This document shows, piece by piece, positions 35,811 to 44,962 of a stretch of DNA of 64,000 bases. The stretch is from Ewingella sp963519305 (GTDB taxonomy: Bacteria; Pseudomonadota; Gammaproteobacteria; Enterobacterales; Enterobacteriaceae), in assembly GCA_963519305.1 (NCBI GenBank), contig CAUQMS010000025.1, positions 6,951 to 70,950 on the forward strand, in the 5' to 3' direction. The translations under genes and the position numbers were made by a program. Below the pieces are notes generated by a model. That model was given only the letters and a program-made list of their open reading frames with translations, had not been told where the DNA came from and ran no database searches. Every line of letters starts with the position of its first letter. Position 1 is the first letter of the stretch.

Positions 35811-36692
35811 ATGACGCAAACGCGCCGTTTCAAACAAGTTGATGTTTTCACGTCTGTTCCCCTGAAAGGGAATCCGCTGGCCGTGATTTTCGATGCCGAC
35901 GATCTCAGTGACGCACAGATGCAGGCCATGGCGCGCTGGACCAATCTTTCGGAAACAACCTTTGTTCTCAAGCCAACAGACCCGACGGCGGACTACCGCG
36001 TGCGTATTTTCACGCCGGATACCGAGTTTCCTTTTGCCGGACACCCGACGCTCGGCACTGCGCATGCCTTGCTGGAGGCTGGCTTACAGCCAAAGCGGCC
36101 GGGGTTTGTGATTCAGGAGTGCGGTGTCGGTCTGGTGCCGGTCAAAATGCTCGATGACGGCGGGCTGGCATTTAGTGCACCGCCAGCGACGATTCGTTCG
36201 CTAGCGGTTGAACATCTGTCATTGCTGGATAAAGCACTGAACCACGGCAAACGCCAGCAAGATATTGCGCCGATGGCGGTGAATATGGGGCTGGGCTGGC
36301 TGGTGGTGCGCATGGAAAATGCACAGGTCTGTCTTGAGGTGAAAGCCGATGCACAGGCACTTGAAGATATTATTCATCAGGCGGGTGTTCATGGGCTGGC
36401 AATTTATGGCCGTCACGCGCAGGGCGGCCCGGCGGATTACGAAGTGCGGGCACTGCTGGTGGAGCAGGGCGTACTGACGGAAGATCCGGTCACAGGCAGC
36501 GCCAACGCCTGTCTGGCTCGGGTGCTCAAAGAGCAGGGTTTCCCTGACGGCGAAAACAGTGCAGAAAGTTATCAGGTGCGTCAGGGGACGCTGCGCCAGC
36601 GCGAAGGGTGCGTAGCGGTGGAATACGTTGGTGGCGAGCCGTGGATTGGCGGCCATACTTGCACGTTAATCGACGGGACGCTGACGCTCTGA
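35811..36692 (+). CDS. PhzF-family isomerase
   Basis: A 293-residue protein with the diaminopimelate epimerase-like fold. The catalytic Glu is in NLSETTFVL, FPFAGHPTLGTAHALLEAG is the first signature, and VTGSANACLARVL the second. PhzF relatives isomerise phenazine precursors, but most enterobacterial copies (e.g. YddE) have unknown substrates, and there are no phz genes here. It is divergent from the N-monooxygenase gene. Confidence 0.88.
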   Translation: MTQTRRFKQVDVFTSVPLKGNPLAVIFDADDLSDAQMQAMARWTNLSETTFVLKPTDPTADYRVRIFTPDTEFPFAGHPTLGTAHALLEAGLQPKRPGFVIQECGVGLVPVKMLDDGGLAFSAPPATIRSLAVEHLSLLDKALNHGKRQQDIAPMAVNMGLGWLVVRMENAQVCLEVKADAQALEDIIHQAGVHGLAIYGRHAQGGPADYEVRALLVEQGVLTEDPVTGSANACLARVLKEQGFPDGENSAESYQVRQGTLRQREGCVAVEYVGGEPWIGGHTCTLIDGTLTL

Positions 36693-36695
36693 CGC

Positions 36696-37565
36696 TCAGC
36701 CTCTGATTTCACTATGCTGCGCTGTCTGCATCAGATGAATAAACGCCTGCATCACCGGCGAGTCACTCAACGTGTGGCGGTGCAGCAGCCATGTGCAGTT
36801 TTTTACCGTCTGCCCGTCGACGCTGATCGGGCGACGGTAAAGGTGTTCAGCCAGTGGTAAATAGGTGGCGACAATGGCGTAACCCAGCCCATGCTCCACC
36901 ATCGCCAGACAGACCTCGAGCTTATCCACCTCCATGGCAATATTCGGCGCATGGGAGAAATTGGCGTTCCACCAGCGTTCAATCAATTGTGTAACGTGCG
37001 CACCGTGGTGGATTTTGATTTGCGGCATCTGCGGCAGCAGGGCGAAATCAAAATCCTGCCGGTTCACCAGAAAATAGTCATCCTCCTCAACCAAATGCTT
37101 GCCCTCTTTCCAGTTAAAGTCGTCTTTCACCAGCGCCATATCGATTTCGTTACGCAGCAATTTCTGGAATATCTCCTCGCTGAAACCGCTCATCAGATTC
37201 ACGCGGATCCCCGGATGCGACTGGCGAAACTGACTTAACAGCGCAGGCAGACGATACGCCGCGTAGTTGCTCGATACGCCCAGTGAAATCTCCCCCTGCT
37301 GACCCTGATCCATACTGTGCAGGGTAATTTTCAACTGCTGTAAATCCCGCAAGACGGCCAGCGCATGTTGGGCGAGATATTCTCCCTGCGCGCTGAACAC
37401 CAATCCTTTTTGCCCCTCCATAAACAGCCTGATCGCCAGTTTGCCTTCGATCTGGCGCAGGCGGTAACTCAGCGCCGGTTGCGAGGTATAAAGCTGTTCG
37501 GCAGCGCGGGTAATATTTTTGTGCTGCCAGACGGCGCGCAGGATCAGCCAGTCCTTCTCGTTCAT
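36696..37565 (-). CDS. LysR-family regulator, divergent from the amidohydrolase operon
   Basis: A 289-residue LysR protein. HTH: NITRAAEQLYTSQPALSYRLRQIEGKLAIRLF. The effector domain starts near residue 92 (GEISLGVSSNYAAYRLPALLSQF). It is of the CysB/YhaJ-like branch that often controls peptide or amino-acid use. It is divergent (198 bases) from the amidohydrolase-binding-protein operon and converges with phzF, 3 bases apart. Confidence 0.88.
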   Translation of the reverse strand: MNEKDWLILRAVWQHKNITRAAEQLYTSQPALSYRLRQIEGKLAIRLFMEGQKGLVFSAQGEYLAQHALAVLRDLQQLKITLHSMDQGQQGEISLGVSSNYAAYRLPALLSQFRQSHPGIRVNLMSGFSEEIFQKLLRNEIDMALVKDDFNWKEGKHLVEEDDYFLVNRQDFDFALLPQMPQIKIHHGAHVTQLIERWWNANFSHAPNIAMEVDKLEVCLAMVEHGLGYAIVATYLPLAEHLYRRPISVDGQTVKNCTWLLHRHTLSDSPVMQAFIHLMQTAQHSEIRG

Positions 37566-37763
37566 ACCGCCTCATTATTTTGGGTATTAAAAACTGTAGC
37601 CATAAAATAATTTTTGCGCAGAAAGCGCAACAGATAAAAAGGCTGAATTTGACCCTTCTCTGCAAAAGCCCTATTTCTAAGGTATTCGTACACGCGAAAG
37701 CATTGTGTTTAACCAGCGCCGCGAAAATATTTTTTGGTTTTGCACCAGATCAGGGAAACAAAC

Positions 37764-38951
37764 ATGTCTTATTGCACTATGACGGATCACAAGCAGCAGG
37801 TGATCGACAGCGTTGATCAGCACGCGGCTGAACTCACCGCACTGGCACTGACGATTCATGCCAACCCGGAGTTGAGTTTTCATGAGGTGCAGTCGTCGTC
37901 GGCGCTGATAGCCCCGTTGCGGGCAGCGGGTTTTGAGATTGAAGAGCCCATTGGCGGGCTGGCGACGGCGTTTCGCGCCACCTTTGACAGCGGCAAACCC
38001 GGCCCGACTCTCGCGCTGCTGGCTGAATATGATGCGCTCGAAGGTCTGGGGCACGCCTGCGGGCATAACCTGATCGGCACCGCATCAGTGGCGGCTGCGC
38101 TGGCTCTGAAAGCGGGATTCCCGGCGCTGACCGGCAAGCTGGAAGTGGTGGGAACACCGGCGGAAGAAGAGGGCGGTGGGAAAATCATTCTGGCGGACAA
38201 AGGCTTCTTCGACCATGTCGATGCCGTGATGATGTTCCACCCGCGGGATAAAACCATGGTGACCCGCGGGGGGCTGGCGTGCGTCGATGCGACGTTTAAA
38301 TTCTACGGCAAAGCCGCTCATGCGGCTTCCGCACCACAAAACGGCATCAGTGCCCTCGACGCGGTGATCCACACTTTCATTGGCATAAACGCCCTGCGCC
38401 AGCTGTTCACCGACGACGTTCGCGTCCACGGCATTATTACCCACGGCGGCAGTGCCACTAATATCGTACCGGCCTATGCCGAAGCCAAATTCTTGATGCG
38501 TGCCAACACTGTCAGCGGGCTGGCGGCAGTGAAAAAGAAAGTCTTCGCCGCCGCGCAAGGTTCGGCAGATATGAGCGGGGCGCGGCTGGAAATTGAGGAA
38601 GGGCTGACCTACGCCGAGCGTAATAACAACCTGACGCTGGCCGGATACTTTCAGCAAAATCTGGAGATCCTTGGCGTGGAGGTGGTGCCGCCCCCGCTCA
38701 GCGGCGGTATTGGCTCGTCCGATATTGGTAACGTCAGCCAGATAACGGCGGCGATCCATCCTTATTTACGTATTGGCGATGTCCTGCCACATACCCCTGA
38801 ATTTGCCGAAGCCGCCGGGTCTGACGCCGGGCTGAGCACCATGTTGCAGGCGGCCAAAGCGCTGGCAATGACCGCCGTCGATTTGTGTCAGAACCCTGAA
38901 ATGCTGCGCGCGGTACGGGAAGAGTTTTTACACTGGCAGTCACAAAAATAA
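37764..38951 (+). CDS. M20-family amidohydrolase (AbgB/HipO-like)
   Basis: A 395-residue metallohydrolase from ATG 37764, with AGGGA upstream. LAEYDALEGLGHACGHNLIG contains the metal-site Asp/His/Cys residues and GTPAEEEGGGKI the catalytic Glu. The dimerisation domain lies in the middle (GKAAHAASAPQNGISALDAVI). It resembles AbgB and aminobenzoyl-glutamate or N-acyl amino acid hydrolases. The next gene is a polar amino-acid binding protein, so the pair may import and deacylate an amino-acid conjugate. Confidence 0.9.
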   Translation: MSYCTMTDHKQQVIDSVDQHAAELTALALTIHANPELSFHEVQSSSALIAPLRAAGFEIEEPIGGLATAFRATFDSGKPGPTLALLAEYDALEGLGHACGHNLIGTASVAAALALKAGFPALTGKLEVVGTPAEEEGGGKIILADKGFFDHVDAVMMFHPRDKTMVTRGGLACVDATFKFYGKAAHAASAPQNGISALDAVIHTFIGINALRQLFTDDVRVHGIITHGGSATNIVPAYAEAKFLMRANTVSGLAAVKKKVFAAAQGSADMSGARLEIEEGLTYAERNNNLTLAGYFQQNLEILGVEVVPPPLSGGIGSSDIGNVSQITAAIHPYLRIGDVLPHTPEFAEAAGSDAGLSTMLQAAKALAMTAVDLCQNPEMLRAVREEFLHWQSQK

Positions 38952-38973
38952 CCCTGGGCATGAGAGAACAATA

Positions 38974-39762
38974 ATGATCAAAAGAACACTGGCTTTGGCC
39001 GCTTTCGGCCTGATGATGAGCAGCACAATGGCACACGCTGAAGGCGAAACCCTGCGCGTCGGCGCGGATCTGGGTTTCCCTCCTTTCCAGTTCCGTGATG
39101 CCACCGGGACGCCGACCGGTTTCGAAATCGATATCACCAACGCCATCTGCAAAGAGATGAATGTAAAATGTGAATATGTGGTCAGCAGTTTCGATGCTGA
39201 AATTCCGTCGCTGATGGCGAAGAAAGTCGATTTTATCTCACCCCAGGGCGCGACGGAAAAGCGCCGTAAAGTGATCGACTTCAGCGATTTTGTCTTCCAC
39301 ATTCCGACTAAGTTAGTCGCGCCCAAAGGCAGTCCGTTGCAGCCTACTGCCGAATCTCTGAAAGGTAAGCGCGTCGCCGTACAGCAAGGCTCTATTCAGG
39401 AGATGTATGCCAATGCATTCTGGCTGCCGAAGGGGGTTGATGTGGTGGCCTATGCCGATCAGGATACAATTTATCAGGATTTGATCGCCGGTCGCCTTGA
39501 TGCATCCCTCAGCCCTGGCGTGGCTGTGACCTTTGGCTTCCTCAATAAACCCGAGGGCAAAGATTTCGCCCTGACCGGCCCGGAAGTGCGTGACGATAAG
39601 TTGTTCAGTATCGGCTCAGCTTACGGGATGCGTAAGGGCGACGACAAAACCAAAAAACTGCTCAACGACGGTCTGGCTAAAATCATTGCCGACGGTACGT
39701 GGGAAAAAATCAAAACCCACTACTTTGGCTCGCTGGAGATGGCGGTCAAACGTTCGCAATAG
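38974..39762 (+). CDS. polar amino-acid ABC transporter binding protein (HisJ/ArtJ family)
   Basis: A 262-residue periplasmic protein with a signal peptide (MIKRTLALAAFGLMMSSTMAHA). The SBP_bac_3 core is intact: LRVGADLGFPPFQFRDATGTPTGFEIDI, the Arg in GATEKRRKVIDFSDF and GSIQEMYANAFWLPKGV. It lies 22 bases after the amidohydrolase in the same operon, without permease or ATPase genes, so it must use a transporter encoded elsewhere. Confidence 0.9.
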   Translation: MIKRTLALAAFGLMMSSTMAHAEGETLRVGADLGFPPFQFRDATGTPTGFEIDITNAICKEMNVKCEYVVSSFDAEIPSLMAKKVDFISPQGATEKRRKVIDFSDFVFHIPTKLVAPKGSPLQPTAESLKGKRVAVQQGSIQEMYANAFWLPKGVDVVAYADQDTIYQDLIAGRLDASLSPGVAVTFGFLNKPEGKDFALTGPEVRDDKLFSIGSAYGMRKGDDKTKKLLNDGLAKIIADGTWEKIKTHYFGSLEMAVKRSQ

Positions 39763-40222
39763 TGGCGGGGAAAGTTTTCACCATATAGACACTGAGCGGG
39801 TCGAAGGTGTAATCGCCGAAGGGACCGGTCATGCCGTAACCCAGCTTCTGGTAGAGACCTATCGCCTCGGGCTGGTAAATACCGGTTTCAAGAAACAGTG
39901 CTGTAAAACTTAAGGTCTGCACATGGGCCTCCAGAGCCTGAATCAGGCTGGAGGCTACACCTTTGCCGCGCCCGGCAGGCGCTACGTAAACCCGTTTTAT
40001 TTCCGCAACCCCATTGTCCCCCAGATACAGACAAGCGCAGCCCACCGGCTGACCCTCGCTTTCCGCCAGAAAAGGATAGTTCTGCGCATTTGCCATCCGG
40101 TCCAGCGGCATCGCGTAGTTACTACCATCCGGATAAAGAACTGACTGGTATTTATCGAGTTCAGCGACCAGCGTTGCCAGACGCGGATCATTGAGCGTAA
40201 TGGGGACAATTTTCAGCGACAT
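39746..40222 (-). CDS. GNAT N-acetyltransferase
   Basis: A 158-residue GNAT protein from ATG 40222 with GGAG 9 bases upstream; the longer frame to 40423 is not needed. The acetyl-CoA loop is VAPAGRGKGVASSLI, preceded by the strand VAEIKRVYV, and ETGIYQPEAIGLYQKLGY is motif B. The substrate is unknown. Its 3' end overlaps the end of the binding-protein gene by 17 bases on the opposite strand. Confidence 0.85.
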   Translation of the reverse strand: MSLKIVPITLNDPRLATLVAELDKYQSVLYPDGSNYAMPLDRMANAQNYPFLAESEGQPVGCACLYLGDNGVAEIKRVYVAPAGRGKGVASSLIQALEAHVQTLSFTALFLETGIYQPEAIGLYQKLGYGMTGPFGDYTFDPLSVYMVKTFPATIANV

Positions 40223-40349
40223 ATAAGTACACTCCAGAGTTAAACGCCCATGTTTTATAATAATAAAGATTTTCATATGCAAGGCGCGGGCCGTTGTTGA
40301 ATGCGTGAAACGCTGGCCGGTTAATGACGCGGGCTCCGTGCTCATGCAG

Positions 40350-40362
40350 AATAAGAAAGCAA
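40350..40362 (+). promoter_or_regulatory. candidate Ada box upstream of ada
   Basis: AAT-N6-GCAA, the recognition pattern of methylated Ada in E. coli, occurs once 74 bases before the ada start codon. Confidence 0.45.
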
Positions 40363-40435
40363 GCGCCGGAGGGTATTGTAACCGCGGGCGGGTTAGCCTG
40401 TTATTCAGCCCACCGGAGATCAATGAGGTTCTGCC

Positions 40436-41551
40436 ATGTCTACGAAAACGATGTCAGTGAAGTCAGCGAAAATCTTGCCAGTGAAAAGTGCTGCGTCCCT
40501 GACGCAGGATGACCCGCGCTGGCAAGCGGTGGTGGATTGCGACGCCGCTGCCGACGGGCAGTTTGTCTACGCCGTGAAAACCACGGGAATTTACTGCGCG
40601 CCCTCCTGTGCTTCCCGTCAGCCTAATCCTGGTAATGTGGTTTTCTTTGCCGGTGCACAAGAAGCCGAGCAGGCGGGGTTTCGTCCCTGTAAGCGTTGCC
40701 GTCAGGGGTTAATTTCTCTCGCGCAGCATCATGCCCGGCAAATTGAACACGCCTGTCGTCTGATTGAACAGACAGAGAACCCTCTGACATTGAACGCACT
40801 GGCTGCTGCTGTCGGCATCAGCCCCTATCATTTTCATCGCCTGTTTAAAGCTCATACCGGCGTAACACCGAAAGAGTATGCGCTGGCGTTGCGCAGCCGG
40901 CGCGTGCGTGAAACCCTGCGTGAAGATCTGTCGGTGACCGAGGCGATTTATCAGTCCGGATACGTTTCCGATGGCCGGTTTTACGAGAGTGCCGGTCTTA
41001 CTTTGGGGATGACACCGAAAGTATTCAGGGCGGGAGGGCGCGGGATAGAAGTCTGGTTTGCCGTCGGGAAATGTTCGCTGGGCGCGATTTTAGTAGCTGA
41101 AAGCGCAAGAGGGATTTGCGCTATCTTGCTGGGCGATGACCCTGAATCGCTGGTTCAACAGTTGCAGGACCATTTCCCTCATGCCGTTTTGCGGGGAGCA
41201 GATCCTGATTTTGAGCAGCGTATGGCAACCATTATCGGGTTTGTTGATGCGCCACAGACCGGTCTGTCACTTCCGCTTGATATTCGCGGCACCGCTTTTC
41301 AGCAGCGTGTCTGGCAGGCATTACGTGAAATCCCCTTAGGCGAGACCGCCAGTTATTCGCAAATTGCCCAAAAAATGGGGGCGCCAAAATCGGTTCGTGC
41401 CGTTGCGGGTGCCTGCGCTGCCAACCTGCTGGCGGTGGCTATCCCATGTCATCGGGTAGTCAAAAACGACGGGCAGATTTCTGGTTACCGTTGGGGGATC
41501 GAGCGCAAACAGGCTTTGCTGACACAAGAGAAAAAAGCAGGAAGTAAATAA
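40436..41551 (+). CDS. ada: bifunctional methylated-DNA repair protein and regulator Ada
   Basis: A 371-residue Ada. The N-terminal Zn domain has Cys54 and Cys58 (GIYCAPSC) with Cys85 and Cys88 (RPCKRC); Cys54 is the methylphosphotriester acceptor by alignment with Cys38 of E. coli. An AraC HTH lies at about residues 105-190 (LTLNALAAAVGISPYHFHRLFK). The C-terminal O6-alkylguanine transferase has Cys338 in IPCHRV. The N-terminus is about 15 residues longer than in E. coli. No alkB lies directly downstream. Confidence 0.95.
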   Translation: MSTKTMSVKSAKILPVKSAASLTQDDPRWQAVVDCDAAADGQFVYAVKTTGIYCAPSCASRQPNPGNVVFFAGAQEAEQAGFRPCKRCRQGLISLAQHHARQIEHACRLIEQTENPLTLNALAAAVGISPYHFHRLFKAHTGVTPKEYALALRSRRVRETLREDLSVTEAIYQSGYVSDGRFYESAGLTLGMTPKVFRAGGRGIEVWFAVGKCSLGAILVAESARGICAILLGDDPESLVQQLQDHFPHAVLRGADPDFEQRMATIIGFVDAPQTGLSLPLDIRGTAFQQRVWQALREIPLGETASYSQIAQKMGAPKSVRAVAGACAANLLAVAIPCHRVVKNDGQISGYRWGIERKQALLTQEKKAGSK

Positions 41552-41649
41552 CGTCTCTGTGCTATCGGGAAAGCGCAGATCAGGCGCTATACTGGCGAAA
41601 TGACTTTCCACAAGCGAAAGCTAACCCGTTAAATGTAAGGATATTTCCT

Positions 41650-42204
41650 GTGACTACGCTGACTCTCAGAGATGCAAAAGCCTCTGACGCTGGAGAACTG
41701 GCCCGTTTACACGTCGCTGTCTGGCGTGAAACCTACCGTGAACTGGCTCCCGCCGACGCGTTTGCGGCACTGGATGAGCCCCGCAGACTGGCATTCTGGC
41801 AGGATAAGTTCGCCAATCCGGCAGAAAATCAGTTCGTATTACTGGCTGAAATTAACGGTGAACTGGCCGGGTTCGTGATGGCGTCTACTTCCTCAAACCC
41901 AGAATTCGGTGCGCTGGCTGAAATAAAACTGCTGTATGTTGATAGCCAGTTTGCACGTCAGGGGATCGGGCGCTGTCTGTTAACTGAAGTTGCGCAGCGG
42001 CTGAAAAACAGCGGTTTCACCGGCGCGGGTCTGGGCGTGGTCGAAGGCAATGCTCCAGCCATCAGTTTCTATACCGCGCTGGGTGGCAAAGAGGCCGGAC
42101 GCTATACCGACTCCGGCCCTCTCTGGCTTTCCCCGAATATTATTTATGCGTGGGATGATATCGACCAGCTTCTCTCGTCATCCCTCAAGTCGCAACGACG
42201 TTAA
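41650..42204 (+). CDS. GNAT N-acetyltransferase
   Basis: A 184-residue GNAT protein starting at GTG 41650, with AAGGA at good distance. It shows AEIKLLYVDSQFARQGIGRCLL, the acetyl-CoA beta4-loop-helix, and GVVEGNAPAISFYTALGGKEAG. It resembles RimI-type small-molecule or protein acetyltransferases; the substrate is unknown. It converges with the next acetyltransferase 14 bases away. Confidence 0.85.
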   Translation: MTTLTLRDAKASDAGELARLHVAVWRETYRELAPADAFAALDEPRRLAFWQDKFANPAENQFVLLAEINGELAGFVMASTSSNPEFGALAEIKLLYVDSQFARQGIGRCLLTEVAQRLKNSGFTGAGLGVVEGNAPAISFYTALGGKEAGRYTDSGPLWLSPNIIYAWDDIDQLLSSSLKSQRR

Positions 42205-42218
42205 TCTTTTCGTCTCTT

Positions 42219-42923
42219 CTACTTTCTGAAGGCTTCCAGACGCTGTTTCTGCTGGCCTTCAGCATCGAAATTCTCTGCACTCAGCCACTTTTCGAAGGCA
42301 AGTTTGCGTGATGGCCATTCGTTATCCAGCATGGAGTACCAGCAGGTATCACGGTTACGGCCTTTGTTGACGATTGCCTGACGGAAGATCCCTTCAAACT
42401 GGAAGCCAAATCTTTTCGCAGCCGCATTGGATGCAGCATTCAGACTGTGGCATTTCCATTCACAGCGGCGATATTTCAGCTCATCGAAGAGGGTTTTCAG
42501 CAACAGGAAAATGGCTTCGGTACCGTGGCATGAGCGCTTCATCAGGGGGGACCAGTTTACCCAACCAATTTCTGCCACACCGTTTACCGGATCAATACGC
42601 ATCAGCGCCACGCTGCCTATTGCGCGCTGAGTAGTATTATCGACCACGGCAAAAAACAGCGGATCCCGACTTGCTGCATTTCGGGTTAGCAGTGAATCAC
42701 ACTCTGCCTGCGTCGCAGGGCGATCGCTGGCGAAATAGGTCCAGTCCCGATCGTCATCAATACTATGCCAGGCCGAGAACAGCGCCTCGCTGTGAAGAGT
42801 AGGATCCAGCGGTTCCAGCCGGCAAAAGCGACCATTAAGTTGCACTGGTTGCGGAAGTTCTCGTGCTTGCCAGTCTGGCAGGGCGTCACCGAGAGGTTGA
42901 CCAAAGTGATTGAGCGTTGTCAT
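42219..42923 (-). CDS. RimJ/RimL-family GNAT acetyltransferase
   Basis: A 234-residue protein of the Acetyltransf_3 type. The core AIGSVALMRIDPVNGVAEIGWVNWSP, then the acceptor region and NAASNAAAKRFGFQFEGIFRQ, are family features. This larger group includes YjcK/YkwB-like proteins acting on small molecules or ribosomal proteins. The substrate is unknown. Confidence 0.85.
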   Translation of the reverse strand: MTTLNHFGQPLGDALPDWQARELPQPVQLNGRFCRLEPLDPTLHSEALFSAWHSIDDDRDWTYFASDRPATQAECDSLLTRNAASRDPLFFAVVDNTTQRAIGSVALMRIDPVNGVAEIGWVNWSPLMKRSCHGTEAIFLLLKTLFDELKYRRCEWKCHSLNAASNAAAKRFGFQFEGIFRQAIVNKGRNRDTCWYSMLDNEWPSRKLAFEKWLSAENFDAEGQQKQRLEAFRK

Positions 42924-43013
42924 GTCTGATTCCGTTTCTATTTTACCCGTGAATAGACACTATAAAATCAGAAGCGTGACAACGCTGCAACCTGAAGCAA
43001 GGCACTTGTTTGG

Positions 43014-43868
43014 TTAAAGTTTTCCGGTACTGCCGCAGATGCGGATTTTCTCTTCTACCACCTTCTGCATAGCTGCTTTACCCGGCACGATATATTTGCG
43101 CGGATCGTTGGCTGCGGGATTTTCGCCGAAATACAGTTTTACAGCGTCGGCAAATGCAATCTTCAATTCAGTGGCAATATTCACCTTGCAAACTCCCAGA
43201 GCAATGGCCTCTCTGACCATCTCGTCTGGGATCCCTGATGCGCCATGAAGGACAAGAGGAATATTCACATGCTGGCGGATTTTCTCCAGCCGCACAAAGT
43301 CGAGATGAGGTTCTCCCTGGTACAAACCGTGCGCAGAGCCAATCGCTACTGCCAGCGAGTCTATGCCCGTGCGGGCGACGAACTCTTTTGCCGCCAGAGG
43401 ATCGGTAAAGAAACTGTCTGCGGCATCGACATTCAGGTCATCTTCCTGACCACCGAGACGGCCAAGTTCGGCCTCGACACTGGCATCAAATCCGTGGCAG
43501 AGCCGGACTGTCTGGCTGACTTTCTCGATGTTTTGCTCAAAGTCATATTGTGAAGCATCAATCATCACTGAGCGGATCCCGGCACGGACCTTACTTTCAA
43601 TGTCGTCTAATTCTTCATGGTGATCGAGATGCAGAGCGAAAGGGTGGCGGTGAAATTGTGCAGCCTGCTGGCAAATGGACACCAGAAAACCGACGCCTGC
43701 GTAGCTGAAGGTTCCCGGCGTTCCGGCCATAATCACGGGAGATCCCATTCTGGCGGCGGTTTCTGCCACGACTTGCACGGTTTCAAGGTTATGTACGTTG
43801 AATGCCGGTACGGCATAGCCTTCGCGCTGTGCTTTGCGTAGCATTTCTCGGTTGGATATCAGATACAT
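43014..43868 (-). CDS. gatY: D-tagatose-1,6-bisphosphate aldolase subunit GatY
   Basis: A 284-residue class II aldolase, the usual GatY/KbaY length. Zn ligands are in LHLDHHEELDDI, EAELGRLGGQED and AIGSAHGLY/VLHGASG. It splits tagatose 1,6-bisphosphate to DHAP and glyceraldehyde 3-phosphate and needs GatZ for full activity. It is the last gene here, 4 bases after gatD, whereas in E. coli gatY leads the operon. Confidence 0.93.
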   Translation of the reverse strand: MYLISNREMLRKAQREGYAVPAFNVHNLETVQVVAETAARMGSPVIMAGTPGTFSYAGVGFLVSICQQAAQFHRHPFALHLDHHEELDDIESKVRAGIRSVMIDASQYDFEQNIEKVSQTVRLCHGFDASVEAELGRLGGQEDDLNVDAADSFFTDPLAAKEFVARTGIDSLAVAIGSAHGLYQGEPHLDFVRLEKIRQHVNIPLVLHGASGIPDEMVREAIALGVCKVNIATELKIAFADAVKLYFGENPAANDPRKYIVPGKAAMQKVVEEKIRICGSTGKL

Positions 43869-43872
43869 GGCG

Positions 43873-44922
43873 TTAACCCTCCGTCATATCTAGCAAAATT
43901 TTGCCTTTCATTGCCTGACCGCCGAGCGCATTGACACTGTCTGCGAAGGTCTGTGCATCGCCAGTTGTGGCGATCAGCGGTTCCAACCGGAGCTTTTTTT
44001 GCTCGAACAATGTGGCAGCCTGTTGCCATTCACTGCCCGGCCAGGGCGCGGAATAGTTCATCCAGCTACCGAGAATCGTCAGTTCTTTACGCAATATATG
44101 GCTGAAGGTTGCAGACGGGAGCAGCAGGTCTTTGTGCAGAGTACCGACCAGCGCAACTTGAGCATGTGGCCCAGCGATCTCCAATGCCAGGGCAACCGTT
44201 TGTGGGGTACCGGCAGTTTCAAGGATTAACTGGTCGAAACGCCGCGGGTGCAAATCAGCGGTTATTTCTCCGGCACTCATAGTGCTGCTGTCATACACAA
44301 AAGATGCGCCGATCTCTTGTGCCAGTTGCAGGCGCTGCTGATTGATATCGATAGCCGTCACCGCTTTAGCGCCTAAAGCGTTAGCGCACTGAATCGCTAA
44401 CTGGCCGATGGTGCCTGCGCCGATGATAATGACTTCCTTTCCTTCACAGCCCCCGGCCAGTTTTAATGCGTGGAGACTGACCGTGATAGGTTCCAGAAAA
44501 GCCCCCTGCAACAGAGACGACCCCTTCGGCAATTTAAACAGGCTGCTCCGGCGTACTGCCACATACTCCGCATGGCCGCCATCGCTACGTGAACCAATAA
44601 ACTGATAGTGTTTGCACTGCGAGAAAGCGTTGCGCTGACATTCCGGGCAGGTAAAGCAGGGTTGCAGCGGTACGCAGGCAACGGCATCACCCACCTCTAA
44701 ATCACCCACTTTTTCTCCGTAACTGACCACTTCACCACTGAATTCGTGACCTAATGTTATCGGGTAATAATGCGCACCTTCAGCAAAAATGCGTGGGATA
44801 TCAGAGCCGCAGAGTCCGGAATAGGCAATCTTGACCAGTACATCGCCAGGGTGCTGAATCTGTGGGGTGGGTCTTTCTTCGACCACCACCTTTCCGCCAG
44901 CGTGAACTACAACTGATTTCAT
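43873..44922 (-). CDS. gatD: galactitol-1-phosphate 5-dehydrogenase GatD
   Basis: A 349-residue Zn-dependent medium-chain dehydrogenase from ATG 44922, with GGAG upstream. Catalytic Zn ligands are in YSGLCGSDIPR and GHEFSGEV; the structural Zn site is CFTCPECQRNAFSQC. The NAD loop is IIGAGTIGQLAIQCA. It oxidises galactitol 1-phosphate to tagatose 6-phosphate. It lies between gatC and gatY. Confidence 0.94.
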   Translation of the reverse strand: MKSVVVHAGGKVVVEERPTPQIQHPGDVLVKIAYSGLCGSDIPRIFAEGAHYYPITLGHEFSGEVVSYGEKVGDLEVGDAVACVPLQPCFTCPECQRNAFSQCKHYQFIGSRSDGGHAEYVAVRRSSLFKLPKGSSLLQGAFLEPITVSLHALKLAGGCEGKEVIIIGAGTIGQLAIQCANALGAKAVTAIDINQQRLQLAQEIGASFVYDSSTMSAGEITADLHPRRFDQLILETAGTPQTVALALEIAGPHAQVALVGTLHKDLLLPSATFSHILRKELTILGSWMNYSAPWPGSEWQQAATLFEQKKLRLEPLIATTGDAQTFADSVNALGGQAMKGKILLDMTEG

Positions 44923-44962
44923 TGAAAACTCCATACAGGGGGCTTTCGCCCCCAGAGGTTAG

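Noticed and set aside
35811..36692. Phenazine biosynthesis cluster
   Set aside because: Only a PhzF-like gene is present; such proteins are widespread outside phenazine pathways.
38085..38759. 224-codon open frame opposite the amidohydrolase gene
   Set aside because: Antisense shadow; the amidohydrolase motifs lie on the other strand.
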